A stretch of 64,000 nt of DNA, taken from assembly GCF_018327685.1 (NCBI RefSeq), contig NZ_BNEL01000003.1, forward strand, positions 682,001 to 746,000, given 5' to 3'. How positions within the stretch are numbered: the first letter of the stretch is position 1; each line of letters begins with the position of its first letter. Of this stretch, positions 45,360 through 54,045 are shown in pieces. The notes below the pieces were generated by a model. It was given only the letters and a program-made list of their open reading frames with translations, did not search any database and had not been told where the DNA came from. A program made the translations under genes and the position numbers. This DNA comes from Streptomyces sp. TS71-3 (lineage in GTDB: Bacteria > Actinomycetota > Actinomycetes > Streptomycetales > Streptomycetaceae).

Positions 45360-46877
45360 GTGGCACGAAAGAAGTCGCTGGCCGGGCAGTTACTGAAGGC
45401 GTACCAGGACTCGAAGAAGGCCAAGGCCGCCGAGCAGAAGCGGTTGGAGCAAGAACAGGCCCGACGTGCGCGGGCCGCCGAGCAGGCTCGGACCCGCGAG
45501 GAGCGGGCCCGAGCGCAACAGGAGCGGGAGCAGGCACGGGAGTGGGAGCGGGCACGGAAGGAGAAGGAACGGAAGGACACGGAGCGAGCGCGCAAGGCCG
45601 CGCAGATCGAACGCGAACTGGAGAAACGCCAGACCGCCAAGAGACAGGCCGAGGAACGTCGCAAACGGGACGACGCCAAGGCCAAGGCCACCGCCGAGCG
45701 GCAGGCGAAACTGGCGCGCACCGAAGCGCTGAAGGCCGAGGCAGCCGACCGCACAACGCAGGTTCAGGAGCGGATCGAGTCCCTTGAAGCGGTCCTCCTG
45801 CAGAGGCCGGCGGGTCTGTACGGTCACCGGACGGCCGTGGAGGACGCCTTCAACAGCAGCGGATCGGACGGCTTGGTCGAAGCGATCGGACGAGCCCTGG
45901 CGGATCTGCCCGATCCAGAGGGCTTGCGGGGTGAGTGGCGTGCCGTGTTCGCGCCCGAGACACGAGAACTGGTCGTAGAGACGGACCTTCCGGGGCAGGA
46001 GGTCGTGCCCGCGGTCGCGCAGTTCCGCTTCAAGGCCACCGCACCGGCCGCAGTCGTCCCTCAGCCCAGAAAAGAGGCGGAGGTCAAGCAGCAGTACTCA
46101 CGGCTCGTCGCTCGCCTGGCGCTGCGCGCCATCAACGAGGTGCTGGCCGCCAGCCCGCCGTCGCTCGTCGATATCGTCGCCTTCAACGGCCATGTCCGGA
46201 GCAAGGACCGGGCCACCGGGAAGGCCATTCGTCCCTGCCTGGTCAGCGTACGCAGCAGTCGTGATGACTTCGAGGACCTGGTGCTGGACGAACCCGCACT
46301 CGACCCGGTCCAATGTCTGCGCCACCTCAACGCCATCGTCTCCCAGCACCCCTACGACCTCGAACCGGTCCGCCCCGTCGTTACGTTCGACCTCAGCAAG
46401 TACAAGTTCGCCCCTGAAGTGGACGTCGTGGCCGGGCTCGACAGCAGGCCGGACTTGATGGCGCTGGATCCCATCGAGTTCGAGCACCTCATCCGTCGCC
46501 TCTTCGAGGCGTACGGCATGAAGGCGTGGGTCACCCAGGCATCGCGAGACGACGGGATCGACGCCGTCGCGACGAACGAGGATCCGATGACGGGCGGCCT
46601 GTGCATCATCCAGGCCAAGCGCACCAAGAACACCGTTCCGGCGGAAGCCGTCCGCGCGCTGGCCGGCGTCATGCACGACAAAGCCGCCGCGAAAGGCATC
46701 CTCGTTACCACCGCGTGGTTCGGAAAGACCAGCCTGGACTTCGCCCATCGGACCGGCCGCATGCAGCTCATCGACGGCCGCGGGCTCAAAGCCCTGCTCC
46801 AGGAACAGCTCGGTATCGACGCCCTCATCGGGCTTCCTAAGGTTCCGCCCGGCTGGGTTCCGGAAGACCTCAAGTGA
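45360..46877 (+). CDS. Coiled-coil Mrr-type restriction endonuclease-like protein
   Basis: A 505-residue protein. Residues about 10-140 form an uninterrupted, highly charged Lys/Arg/Glu/Gln/Ala coiled coil. A middle domain (about 145-360) is unassigned. The C-terminus (about 367-490) is an Mrr/PD-(D/E)xK nuclease: FEHLIRRLFEAYGM, catalytic DDGID (397-401) and QAKR (Q418, K420), GILVTTAWFG and LIDGRGL. Mrr-like enzymes cut modified or foreign DNA. The start at GTG 45360 is chosen for the GGGAGGGGAACC site; a longer open frame begins at 45138. Cargo of the second island segment. Confidence 0.85.
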   Translation: MARKKSLAGQLLKAYQDSKKAKAAEQKRLEQEQARRARAAEQARTREERARAQQEREQAREWERARKEKERKDTERARKAAQIERELEKRQTAKRQAEERRKRDDAKAKATAERQAKLARTEALKAEAADRTTQVQERIESLEAVLLQRPAGLYGHRTAVEDAFNSSGSDGLVEAIGRALADLPDPEGLRGEWRAVFAPETRELVVETDLPGQEVVPAVAQFRFKATAPAAVVPQPRKEAEVKQQYSRLVARLALRAINEVLAASPPSLVDIVAFNGHVRSKDRATGKAIRPCLVSVRSSRDDFEDLVLDEPALDPVQCLRHLNAIVSQHPYDLEPVRPVVTFDLSKYKFAPEVDVVAGLDSRPDLMALDPIEFEHLIRRLFEAYGMKAWVTQASRDDGIDAVATNEDPMTGGLCIIQAKRTKNTVPAEAVRALAGVMHDKAAAKGILVTTAWFGKTSLDFAHRTGRMQLIDGRGLKALLQEQLGIDALIGLPKVPPGWVPEDLK

Positions 46878-47335
46878 GGAGCGCTCCGTCGAACCGGCCT
46901 CGGTCCGTCACCTGAGCGGCGGGCCCCGTCACTACGCGGCGCCCGCACCCCGACGGGGTTGCAGTTCGGGTTGCATTCAGCCACGTCCAAGCCCGTTCAC
47001 CACACCCTAACGAGCGCGCCCAGCCGCAGGTCAGGACGCCTGCGAACCCATGCGAACCTGCTCACGAACAGGTGGAAAGCGTGTTGGGGGCAACCCCTCA
47101 CGAGTTCGAATCTCGTATCCTCCGCTGCCGCCTGAACAGTCGAAACAAAGTCTCGGACCGCAGCTCGTGGTCCGACACTTGGCGTGCCCTGGTCTCGGTT
47201 TTGGTCTCATTCATTCCTGGCATTCAATACATTTCAGGCATGGGTGAATGCGCCCTTTGCCGGCGATCAGAGGTTACGCAACGAGTGCGCCCCGGCCCTG
47301 GCCCGAGATCCCCCGAAGCGGCTCTCCTCGTGCCA
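46878..47335. other. Right end of the island
   Basis: No gene is supported. It holds GGTTGCAGTTC-N3-TTGCA (46957-46975), the right att copy (47073-47125) and a diverged version of the tRNA-Ser downstream hairpin (about 47154-47180). Confidence 0.6.
47073..47125 (+). repeat. attR: 53-bp copy of tRNA-Ser 3' end
   Basis: Exact copy of 41562-41614. It lacks the 5' half of the tRNA, so it is not a functional gene. Confidence 0.92.
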
Positions 47336-48667
47336 TCAACCCAGCGGATAGCCCAGGGCCAGGGCAGCCTTGCGGAACGCCGGCAGACGGTCGGGGGCGA
47401 CGGCGAGGTGGCGTTCGCCGATTCGGGTACACAGCACGCGCAGGCGGCGATCGCTGATGATCAGGGCTGCCAGTGCCTCGTCCGCGCACTCGATGAGATG
47501 GGTCTGCCCTGTGTCCCGGAGCCGGCCGGTGCGGCGGCCGGCGTCGTCGAGCAGGGTGGCGACGGTCTGGGGTACGGGGTGCGTGGCTGCCTGGTTCAGG
47601 TAGCCACGGAGCTCGTCGAGGGTGTGCCCTCGGTCAAGGGCGTCCAGGAGAGAAGCGGTGGTGAGTGTCCAGACCCGGCCCGTTTTCCGGTCGCAGAAGG
47701 CGTCCAGGAGGAGGGTTTCGGCGGATGGCAGCCCGTCGAGGGCGACGATGTCGAAGTTCGCCAGGACGGTGATCGTGCCCGTCGGGACGGCCGAGGCGGG
47801 GACCTGGCCAGGGACGTAGTCGCCCGTGAGGCCGACGGCGTGGGCGCCCAGGGGGTTGAGGCGGAGCGCGGACAGGCCGTCGTAGCGGCTGAGCTGGTCG
47901 AGGTAGTCGCCACCCCAGTTGTCCCGGTAGTCATCGCGGGCGCCCGCCGGGGAGACGTACTCGATGTCGATGAGGCCGAGCGTGGCGGCGTACTCGAAGA
48001 GCACCGCCAGGGTGTAACGGCCCTGGAGGAGGGGCCAGCCGTGGTGGCCGTCGTAGCCGAGGCTGCCGTACTGCGGATCCTCCAGGTACAGCTTCCACAG
48101 GGCGCGTTCACTGCGGTGGACGACTGGATCAAGACCGGCCGCGCGCATATCCGTGAACAGGCCGTCAACGGGCATCCACTCACCCGGGGTGAGACCGGCC
48201 AGCGCCTGGCCGACGAGCTTGCGGCGCGGTTTGGCGGCGGTCAGGACGTTCGCCGAGCGTTGGCCCTTGATCTCCTCGACGCGGGAGAACTCGTCCAGGA
48301 TGCTGTTGTTCAGCCAGCGCTGCCACAGCTGAGGAATGGCCAGGTGCGGCGGCCGGGTCAGCGCCGCCCGTCCGCGCGTGGTCGGCACCAGCCGACCGCC
48401 GGTGAGCTGGGCGAGGCCGCCTGCCTGGAGCAGCATCGGCCAGGCGTAGGCGGCGATGGCCTCGTGCGGATAGAAGTCGCCGCCGTCCAGGACCTCGGCG
48501 ACCGCCGAGACGGTGGCGGTGCCGGGGCGGCGGGTCTTTTCGCTGCACCGCAGCTTCCCTGTCATGCACAGGCGCAGCACCGCCAGCAGGTTGGCCTGCG
48601 CCTCGTGCTCGGTGTGCCGGACCCGTGGAGCGCCGATGGGCTCCTGCTGCTGCTCGGCCGGTATCAC
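47336..48667 (-). CDS. Helicase-associated (Helicase_C_3-like) domain protein
   Basis: A 443-residue protein without helicase ATPase motifs. The second half matches the XPB/Ssl2-like helicase-associated domain: TGTITVLANFDIVALDG, then RVWTLTTASLLDALDRGHTL, GYLNQAATHPVPQTVATLLD and LRVLCTRIGERHLAVAP. The N-terminal half is all-helical and unassigned. The GTG start at 48667 has only a weak ribosome site. It is the same superfamily as the pseudogene at 41810-42980. It lies just outside the right att site; function unknown. Confidence 0.75.
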   Translation of the reverse strand: MIPAEQQQEPIGAPRVRHTEHEAQANLLAVLRLCMTGKLRCSEKTRRPGTATVSAVAEVLDGGDFYPHEAIAAYAWPMLLQAGGLAQLTGGRLVPTTRGRAALTRPPHLAIPQLWQRWLNNSILDEFSRVEEIKGQRSANVLTAAKPRRKLVGQALAGLTPGEWMPVDGLFTDMRAAGLDPVVHRSERALWKLYLEDPQYGSLGYDGHHGWPLLQGRYTLAVLFEYAATLGLIDIEYVSPAGARDDYRDNWGGDYLDQLSRYDGLSALRLNPLGAHAVGLTGDYVPGQVPASAVPTGTITVLANFDIVALDGLPSAETLLLDAFCDRKTGRVWTLTTASLLDALDRGHTLDELRGYLNQAATHPVPQTVATLLDDAGRRTGRLRDTGQTHLIECADEALAALIISDRRLRVLCTRIGERHLAVAPDRLPAFRKAALALGYPLG

Positions 48668-48706
48668 TGCTCGCGTTTCCCTCTTCGTGCCGCTCGCGTC
48701 ACGTTC

Positions 48707-49435
48707 CTACAGATGGGCAACGTAATCGTAGTTGCCCGTGCCGCAGGTGCGTTCGAGGATCTGGACCACGGTGCGCGTGTCGTCGTAGGGGCCGGGGAAG
48801 TAGAACGGCCTGCCTTCCCGGCCGAAGCCGATGACGGGCCGGTCGCCGGGCGGGACACCCAGGTGCACCGCGGCGTCGGCGAAGCCGTCCGCGGGCTCGA
48901 AGCCAAGACCGCGGGCGTAGGCGAGGGCATCGTGCACGATCGTCTGTGCCTGCGCCACGCCGATCGGCAGCGGCCGGTGATCGAAGGCCGAGTAGTACTT
49001 CGATACGTACGCGGTCAGGGATCCGGACCCCATCACCTCGGGGTCGGTGACGTTCTTGACTCCCAGGCAGTACACGTCCACCAGGAACCCGGTGACGGTC
49101 ACCCTGCTGGCACGTTCCTGGCGGGCGAGGAGAATCTGGGCGAAGCCGCCCGTGCCCGAGTCCGGCTCCTGGCCGAGGGGGTCGGCCGCCGCCCAGTCGG
49201 GGGCCTCGGCCATGTCCAGTCCCGCGCTCCAGCCCGCGTTGACCCAGCAGCCCACCACCGGCCGCTCATCCGGCGCGATATTCACCTGTGCCGCCTCGGC
49301 GACCCGTCTGACCAGCGCGGTGGCCTGGGCCGGGCGGAGCCCCAGCGCCTTCGCGATCTGCTTCGGCGCGCTGCCGCGCTCCCTCATCTCCCGGACCCGG
49401 GCCAGCAGTTCCTCGTCGCGCGTTGCCACCGTCAC
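48707..49435 (-). CDS. Helix-turn-helix protein of unknown family
   Basis: About 242 residues. An N-terminal sigma-70-region-4-like or resolvase-like helix-turn-helix (ELLARVREMRERGSAPKQIA, then LGLRPAQATALVRRVA) is followed by a roughly 180-residue domain that I do not recognise. Conserved-looking pieces are VVGCWVNAGWSAGLDM, VTGFLVDVYCLGVKNV and FYFPGPYDDTRTVVQILER. The second domain may be an enzyme or a sensor. The start is uncertain (GTG 49435 or 49429). It ends 40 bp before the helicase-associated gene, so the two are likely co-transcribed, and it is divergent from the pRiA4b-like gene. Confidence 0.65.
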   Translation of the reverse strand: MTVATRDEELLARVREMRERGSAPKQIAKALGLRPAQATALVRRVAEAAQVNIAPDERPVVGCWVNAGWSAGLDMAEAPDWAAADPLGQEPDSGTGGFAQILLARQERASRVTVTGFLVDVYCLGVKNVTDPEVMGSGSLTAYVSKYYSAFDHRPLPIGVAQAQTIVHDALAYARGLGFEPADGFADAAVHLGVPPGDRPVIGFGREGRPFYFPGPYDDTRTVVQILERTCGTGNYDYVAHL

Positions 49436-49459
49436 AGTCTGCCACTTCCATGTCGCCCC

Positions 49460-50548
49460 ATGCGAAGCACAGGGAACGCCGGCGCCAGGACCGTCGAGCA
49501 GGTGCGAGCGCTGGTCGGTTGGGTCGGCACGGGCCGGAAACTGACCCAGACCGGCCGTGTGACACTTACCGACGCGCGGGCACTGGTGGAGGCTCTGGAC
49601 ACCGGCGACCGGATGGACCCGGTGATCGGGGACGGTACGTTCAAGACGAAGTCCAGCGAGGAGCTGTACCACCTCACCCTGCTGGTCGAGTGGGCGAAGG
49701 CGGCACGACTGCTGCGGACCTCGGGCGGGCGCCTGCTGCCAGTCAAGAACAACGCCAAGCTGCTGGACCACCCCGACGAACTGCGTGGCGCCCTGTTCGC
49801 CGCGCTGCCGCGCATCGGCCCGGCCATGACGGTCTCCGGCTGGCTGGAGTCCCTGTTCACGCACGAGTACGACCGGGGCCTGCGGGTGTTGCTGCAGCAG
49901 TTGTACGCGGCCATCACCCCGGTGCCGCTCAGTGACCTGTACGAGGTGGTGTGGCATGCGGTCAGCCGGCTGTACCTGGTCGACGACCTGTCCCCCGACC
50001 GCCTCCGGCATGTGCGTGCCGCAGGCGACCACGACGTCCAACGGGTCCTCAAGGCCATGACCTCCTTGGGCACCGTCCTCCTCACCGAGGACACCGCCGA
50101 ACTGACGGCGGACGGACGCACCGAGACAGCCCGGACGCGCGGCGGGCCCGGCCCCGGCGACGCGGTGCTGCGGGTCCGCGTCGAACTCGCCGACGTGGAC
50201 GATCCGCGGGTTTGGCGGCAACTGCTGGTGCCCGCCTCCATCCACTTGGACCGGCTTCACTCCGTGATCCAGGACGCGATGGGCTGGCAGAACTGCCATA
50301 TGCACGCGTTCACCATCGACGGCGTCCGGTACGGCCGCCCCGACGGCGAACTCGACTTCCGCGACGAGCGGACCGCCACGCTCGCCGCCCTGCTCAAACC
50401 GGGCGCTCACTTCGTGTACACGTACGACTTCGGGGACTCTGGGAGCACCTCATCACCGTGGAACAGGTCCAGCAAGCCTCAGCCGGGCGCACCTGCCCGC
50501 GCCCTCCCTGGCGCGCGAATGCCAATGGCGCGTACGGCCTCGAAGTGA
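49460..50548 (+). pseudogene. Frameshifted pRiA4b ORF-3-like gene
   Basis: Translation from ATG 49460 gives a helical N-terminal part (TVEQVRALVGWVGTGRKLTQ) and then a plasmid pRiA4b ORF-3 domain: VWRQLLVPASIHLDRLHSVI, AMGWQNCHMHAFTIDG and FVYTYDFGDS. At about 50438-50442 the frame breaks; one extra base would restore GDSWEHLITVEQ, which continues in the next frame. So this is a frameshift mutant or a sequencing error. The domain family is common on plasmids and islands with unknown function. Confidence 0.75.
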
Positions 50549-50834
50549 TCATTCGTCAGCATGCTGACTTTATGGGGATGTCGTGCGCATTCCAGGGCCA
50601 CGTACGCGAACACCGAGTAAACATTCGGTTATACGGGTCGCGTGGCGGGCCGGATCCCGACCACCTGCACGCATGGCGTGAACTCGCAGGCCACTTTCGG
50701 ACGTACGACCTTCACGCACGACGGTGTTGTCCCCGACTTCGGGAACGCCAAAGAGGCTGCGGCCTTCCCACGTGGAGCTCGGTGGTCATGAAGCCGGAGA
50801 CGATGAGCCCAGTCCGCCGGGCTCACCCCCTGCC
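50549..50834. other. Intergenic region after the pRiA4b-like gene
   Basis: Includes a less GC-rich stretch (50530-50630) with TTCGTCAGCATGCTGACTTT, containing the palindrome GTCAGCATGCTGAC. No gene can be supported. Confidence 0.4.
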
Positions 50835-51608
50835 CTACCGAGCGGAGAGTTGCTCCATGGCGTTGTCCAGGTGGGCGATGACGGCCGGCACGTCATCGCT
50901 CTCGGTGCGTCGAATCAGCTGGAGGGCAGGGCGGGCGACACCGCCCGGTCGCGCGATCAACCGGGCGAGCACGGCCGCCCGGACGTCGAGGCGCTCGATG
51001 GTGGCCTCGCGCTGCTCCTCGTTCTGGCCGGCGAGCAGGACGGCGTTGTACCAGGCCTCCTCGCGGGACTGGCGGACGCTGAAGTCGAGGATCTGCTCGT
51101 CGGTGCGCGCTCCGACCTGGTCCAGCAGCGACAGGAGCGGCGACAGGGCGCCGACCGAGTCCTCCACCGCCAGCACCACCCGGGCCAGGATGTCGTTGAT
51201 CAGCAGAAAGTCGCGCCGCAACGTGTGGATGGCCTCGCCCGGGCTGGTTCGTGCGGCGGCGATGGCCAGGTCGAGGTTGATGTGTGCGTTCACGCCGAGG
51301 ATCAGGTGCTGGACGATGATGGCGTCGGCGTCGTCGAGCAGCCCGAACGCCTCGCGCCAGCAACGCGGCGGGCTCTGGTCGCGACGCCAGGCGTCGTACG
51401 CCTCGAAGTAGCGGTTGCCGAAGTGCGTGTCGAAACGGTCCATTCGAGCGCCGTCGTCGAACTGCCCGCCGTGAATGGCCGTGCGGACCTCGACGGTCAC
51501 CTGCCGGTACAGCGCCGCGAAGTACCCGACCCGGTCACCGGCGCGGCCCGCCTCCCGCACGATCCCGGCAAGCCCGTCCACGACGTCGTCGATGTTCTCT
51601 GCCGCCAT
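50835..51608 (-). CDS. DUF5995 family protein
   Basis: A 257-residue, all-helical soluble protein. It matches DUF5995 by GARMDRFDTHFGNRYFEAYD, the WRRDQSPPRCWREAF block and IIVQHLILGVNAHINLDLAI, whose His/Asn/Asp residues could bind a metal. No biochemical role is established. It stands alone between the degraded region and a methyltransferase gene on the same strand. Confidence 0.85.
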   Translation of the reverse strand: MAAENIDDVVDGLAGIVREAGRAGDRVGYFAALYRQVTVEVRTAIHGGQFDDGARMDRFDTHFGNRYFEAYDAWRRDQSPPRCWREAFGLLDDADAIIVQHLILGVNAHINLDLAIAAARTSPGEAIHTLRRDFLLINDILARVVLAVEDSVGALSPLLSLLDQVGARTDEQILDFSVRQSREEAWYNAVLLAGQNEEQREATIERLDVRAAVLARLIARPGGVARPALQLIRRTESDDVPAVIAHLDNAMEQLSAR

Positions 51609-51850
51609 GCCCGACTCCCCCTTGCGGCTCCTGGTTCCTGGTTCGGCGCGCCCCCCTGGCTGCCGCCCCCAGTGCCGTTCCGGGCCCTTCCTACCACCGC
51701 ACGCCGGGGAGGGCTCCCGTCCGTCAGGAACCGGTTGCCGCCATGAGACCGGACGTCGCGGGACATCAGCGGGGCCCGGCCCCAGGCTCTCGCCGCGGCC
51801 GGGGCCGGAAAGGGCGTGCCTCGCGTCACCACACGTTCACGCCGCCCGGT

Positions 51851-52618
51851 TCACCGGACGCGGGCCACCCCCACGTACATGGCGCTGACCTCGTACTCGG
51901 GCGCGGGAGTGTCCTTGTACCACTCGGGAGCCGTGACGAGGCCGGGGTCCACGAGGTCCAGGCCGTCGAAGAACGGCTCCACCTCCGCGCGGGAGCGGAA
52001 GCGCGAGGGGATGCTGCTCCCGTAGGTGTTGTTCTCGCGCTCCTCCGGGAAGGAGTCCATGCTGCCGTGCGACAACACCAGCAAGCTTCCGGCCGGCAGG
52101 GCTCCGACAAGGGTACGGACGATGCCGTAGGGGTCCTGCTCGTCGAGGACGAAGTGCAGCAGCGCGACCAGCGAGAGAGCGATCGGCCGGTCGAAGTCCA
52201 GGAAAGTCCTGGCGTGTTCGAGGATCTTCTCCGGCTCGCGGGCGTCGGCCTGGATGTAGTCGGTGGCCCCCTCCGGAGCGCTCTTGAGCAGCACCTGGGC
52301 GTGGCGCAGCACGAGGGGGTCGTTGTCCGCGTACACGACCCGGGCCGCCGGGTTGATCGCCTGTACGACCTGGTGGAGGTTGGGCTCGGTGGGGATCCCG
52401 GTGCCGATGTCGAGGTACTGGTCGATGCCGCCGCGGGCGGCCCAGGCGACAGCGCGGTGCATGAACGCGCGGTTCACGCGTGCCGCGTCGCGATACAGGC
52501 TCGGTATCCGCTCGCCGAGTTCGCTGTCGACCTCGTAGTGGTCCTTGCCGCCGAGCAGGTAGTCGTAGACGCGTGCCGGGTGCGGCCTGCTGGTGTCGAC
52601 CTGGGGGTTCGGGCTCAT
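51851..52618 (-). CDS. SAM-dependent methyltransferase (PF04672 type)
   Basis: A 255-residue protein of the actinobacterial PF04672 (formerly DUF574) family. It opens with RPHPARVYDYLLGGKDHYEVD, has the SAM-binding motif YLDIGTGIPTEPNLHQV, the acidic strand VVYADNDPLVL and the LVALLHFVLDEQDPYG helix. Substrates are generally unknown. ATG 52618 follows GGAG by 8 bp. Confidence 0.92.
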   Translation of the reverse strand: MSPNPQVDTSRPHPARVYDYLLGGKDHYEVDSELGERIPSLYRDAARVNRAFMHRAVAWAARGGIDQYLDIGTGIPTEPNLHQVVQAINPAARVVYADNDPLVLRHAQVLLKSAPEGATDYIQADAREPEKILEHARTFLDFDRPIALSLVALLHFVLDEQDPYGIVRTLVGALPAGSLLVLSHGSMDSFPEERENNTYGSSIPSRFRSRAEVEPFFDGLDLVDPGLVTAPEWYKDTPAPEYEVSAMYVGVARVR

Positions 52619-52824
52619 CGGGCTACTCCGGCGAAGGTCGTGGAGGGCTGGGCGCCGGCGGGAACAGGTGCGGCGCATCCGAGCAGGGACGGGAGCACAG
52701 CTACCCCGCAGTCAGTTCGTCCACCGGTGCGGTAGTGAGTCTGCCATAGCAAACCTTCCAGGAAGCAGGGGGGATTTGGCCCCCGGAGAGCGGTGGCGGC
52801 AGGCTCGCGGGACGCCGGCGGTGA

Positions 52825-53199
52825 TCATGTAGTGGCCGGGCCGGGCGCGGGGCGGGGAGTCTCCAGGCGGATGACGAGCGCGCGCAGGGCGCGGAGTTCG
52901 GCGTTCAGTGCCTGCGCGCCTTCGCGGGTGAGAGCAATCCAGGTGCGGGGCCGCCGACCGGCGTAGCCCTTCTCCACGGTGATCAGATCCGAGTCCTCCA
53001 GCACCTTCAGGTGCCGGGAGAGATTGCCGTCGGTGAGGGCCAGTTGCTTCTTCAGGAAGCCGAACTCGACTCGATCGGCTTCTCGGGCGATGGTGAGAAT
53101 GCCGAGCCGGACACGCTGATGGACGGTGTCGTCCAGCGACCGGGTCGGGTGGAGTCCTTGCGGTTCGTCCGGCGCAGCGGTCGAGTCCTCGACGCTCAT
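52825..53199 (-). CDS. Winged-helix transcriptional regulator
   Basis: A 124-residue regulator with a MarR/ArsR-like winged helix: HQRVRLGILTIAREADRVEF, recognition helix region LTDGNLSRHLKVLED and wing EKGYAGRRPRTWIALT. Its ATG overlaps the stop of the upstream membrane-protein gene (ATGA, 53196-53199), so the two are translationally coupled and the regulator probably controls the pair. Confidence 0.88.
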   Translation of the reverse strand: MSVEDSTAAPDEPQGLHPTRSLDDTVHQRVRLGILTIAREADRVEFGFLKKQLALTDGNLSRHLKVLEDSDLITVEKGYAGRRPRTWIALTREGAQALNAELRALRALVIRLETPRPAPGPATT

Positions 53200-54026
53200 G
53201 GAGCGACCGTACCCGCATCAGTGGCGCCGGGTGTTGCCCGATGACGGGCCGCGGCCCTCTCGGCCAGGCCGGCGAGGAGCAGGATGGCGGCGAGAAGGAG
53301 CGCTTTGACCTGCGGTCCGTCGGTCCAGCCGGGGTGTGCGGGGTGCTGCCAGGGAAGCCAGCCGGTGCCCCAGGAGGCCCCCAGGTAGCCGGTGAGCAGC
53401 AGGGCGTGGGAGGTGCCGGCGGCTGCGGCGATCCAGCTGCGTTCGGCGATTCCGAGGGCGAGGAGTCCGATGCCGACGACGTACCACGGGGAGGCGTATC
53501 TGTTCTCCAGCAGTTCGGCCTCCCACGACTGGCCGCTGGCGAGCAACAGGGCCATCAACGCCGCAGTGATCGCCGCGGTGGCCATTGCGGTCGTGCGGAA
53601 CCACGTGCCGCGCCGGGGAACGAACCCGCGAGCCTCGCCACGCAGCCGGTACCAGCGGGCGAAGGCGATCCACGCCAGGGGGAGGAGCACGAACCACACG
53701 CTCCAGGCCGTGAAGCGCAGGACGGCGCCGTCGAACTCGCCCCGCAGACAGGGGGTGCCCGGTTCGTGGACGACGCACAGGCCCGTCAGCTCGGCGTAGG
53801 CGAAAGCGGGGTAGGACCCTATGTAGCGGCCGTGGGCTCCGAAATTGAAGGCGTACCGGGCAATCGGAGCGGCTGCCAGCGCGAGAAGACCGAAGCCGAG
53901 AAGCGGGACCCACGAGCCGTTCATCTGCGCGCGAGTCCTGGCCCGCAGACCTTCCGTCGCCGCCAACAGGCCGGCCGCGTCCGGCCCCTGCTCGCATCCC
54001 GCACTACTCAGTGACGGTGGCCCCAC
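53196..54026 (-). CDS. Multi-spanning membrane protein
   Basis: A 276-residue integral membrane protein with about six hydrophobic helices (for example WVPLLGFGLLALAAAPIA, WSVWFVLLPLAWIAFA, TAAITAALMALLLASG and VKALLLAAILLLAGLAE). No transporter or enzyme signature is visible. GTG 54026, preceded by GGGGGAC, is the likely start; an ATG at MNGSW is a shorter option. It is coupled to the winged-helix gene, a pairing seen for many actinobacterial membrane proteins of unknown role. Confidence 0.75.
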   Translation of the reverse strand: MGPPSLSSAGCEQGPDAAGLLAATEGLRARTRAQMNGSWVPLLGFGLLALAAAPIARYAFNFGAHGRYIGSYPAFAYAELTGLCVVHEPGTPCLRGEFDGAVLRFTAWSVWFVLLPLAWIAFARWYRLRGEARGFVPRRGTWFRTTAMATAAITAALMALLLASGQSWEAELLENRYASPWYVVGIGLLALGIAERSWIAAAAGTSHALLLTGYLGASWGTGWLPWQHPAHPGWTDGPQVKALLLAAILLLAGLAERAAARHRATPGATDAGTVAP

Positions 54027-54045
54027 CTTGTCCCCCTGTGGTCGC

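Larger units (their letters stand above)
41562..47125. mobile_element. Genomic island in tRNA-Ser(GGA), two tandem integrase-less segments
   Basis: The island is bounded by 53-bp identical repeats (41562-41614 and 47073-47125). A third, degenerate copy of the att core, TTGGAAAGGGCGTTGGGGGC, is at 44892-44911 and matches 18 of 20 bases of 41561-41580. This splits the island into a 3.3-kb and a 2.2-kb segment. Upstream of each inner or right att copy lies GGTTGCAGTTC-N3-TTGCA (44715-44733 and 46957-46975), which may be integrase arm-type sites. No integrase, excisionase or transfer gene remains. Cargo: a helicase-associated pseudogene, an ATPase and an Mrr-type nuclease. Confidence 0.8.

Noticed and set aside
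47073-47125. Second tRNA-Ser gene
   Set aside because: Only the 3' half is present; no acceptor 5' strand or D-arm, so it is an att copy.
47072-49459. Upstream 796 codons of the frame that ends in the pRiA4b-like domain
   Set aside because: This part is antisense to two genes and begins inside the att repeat; only sequence from ATG 49460 has homology-like content.
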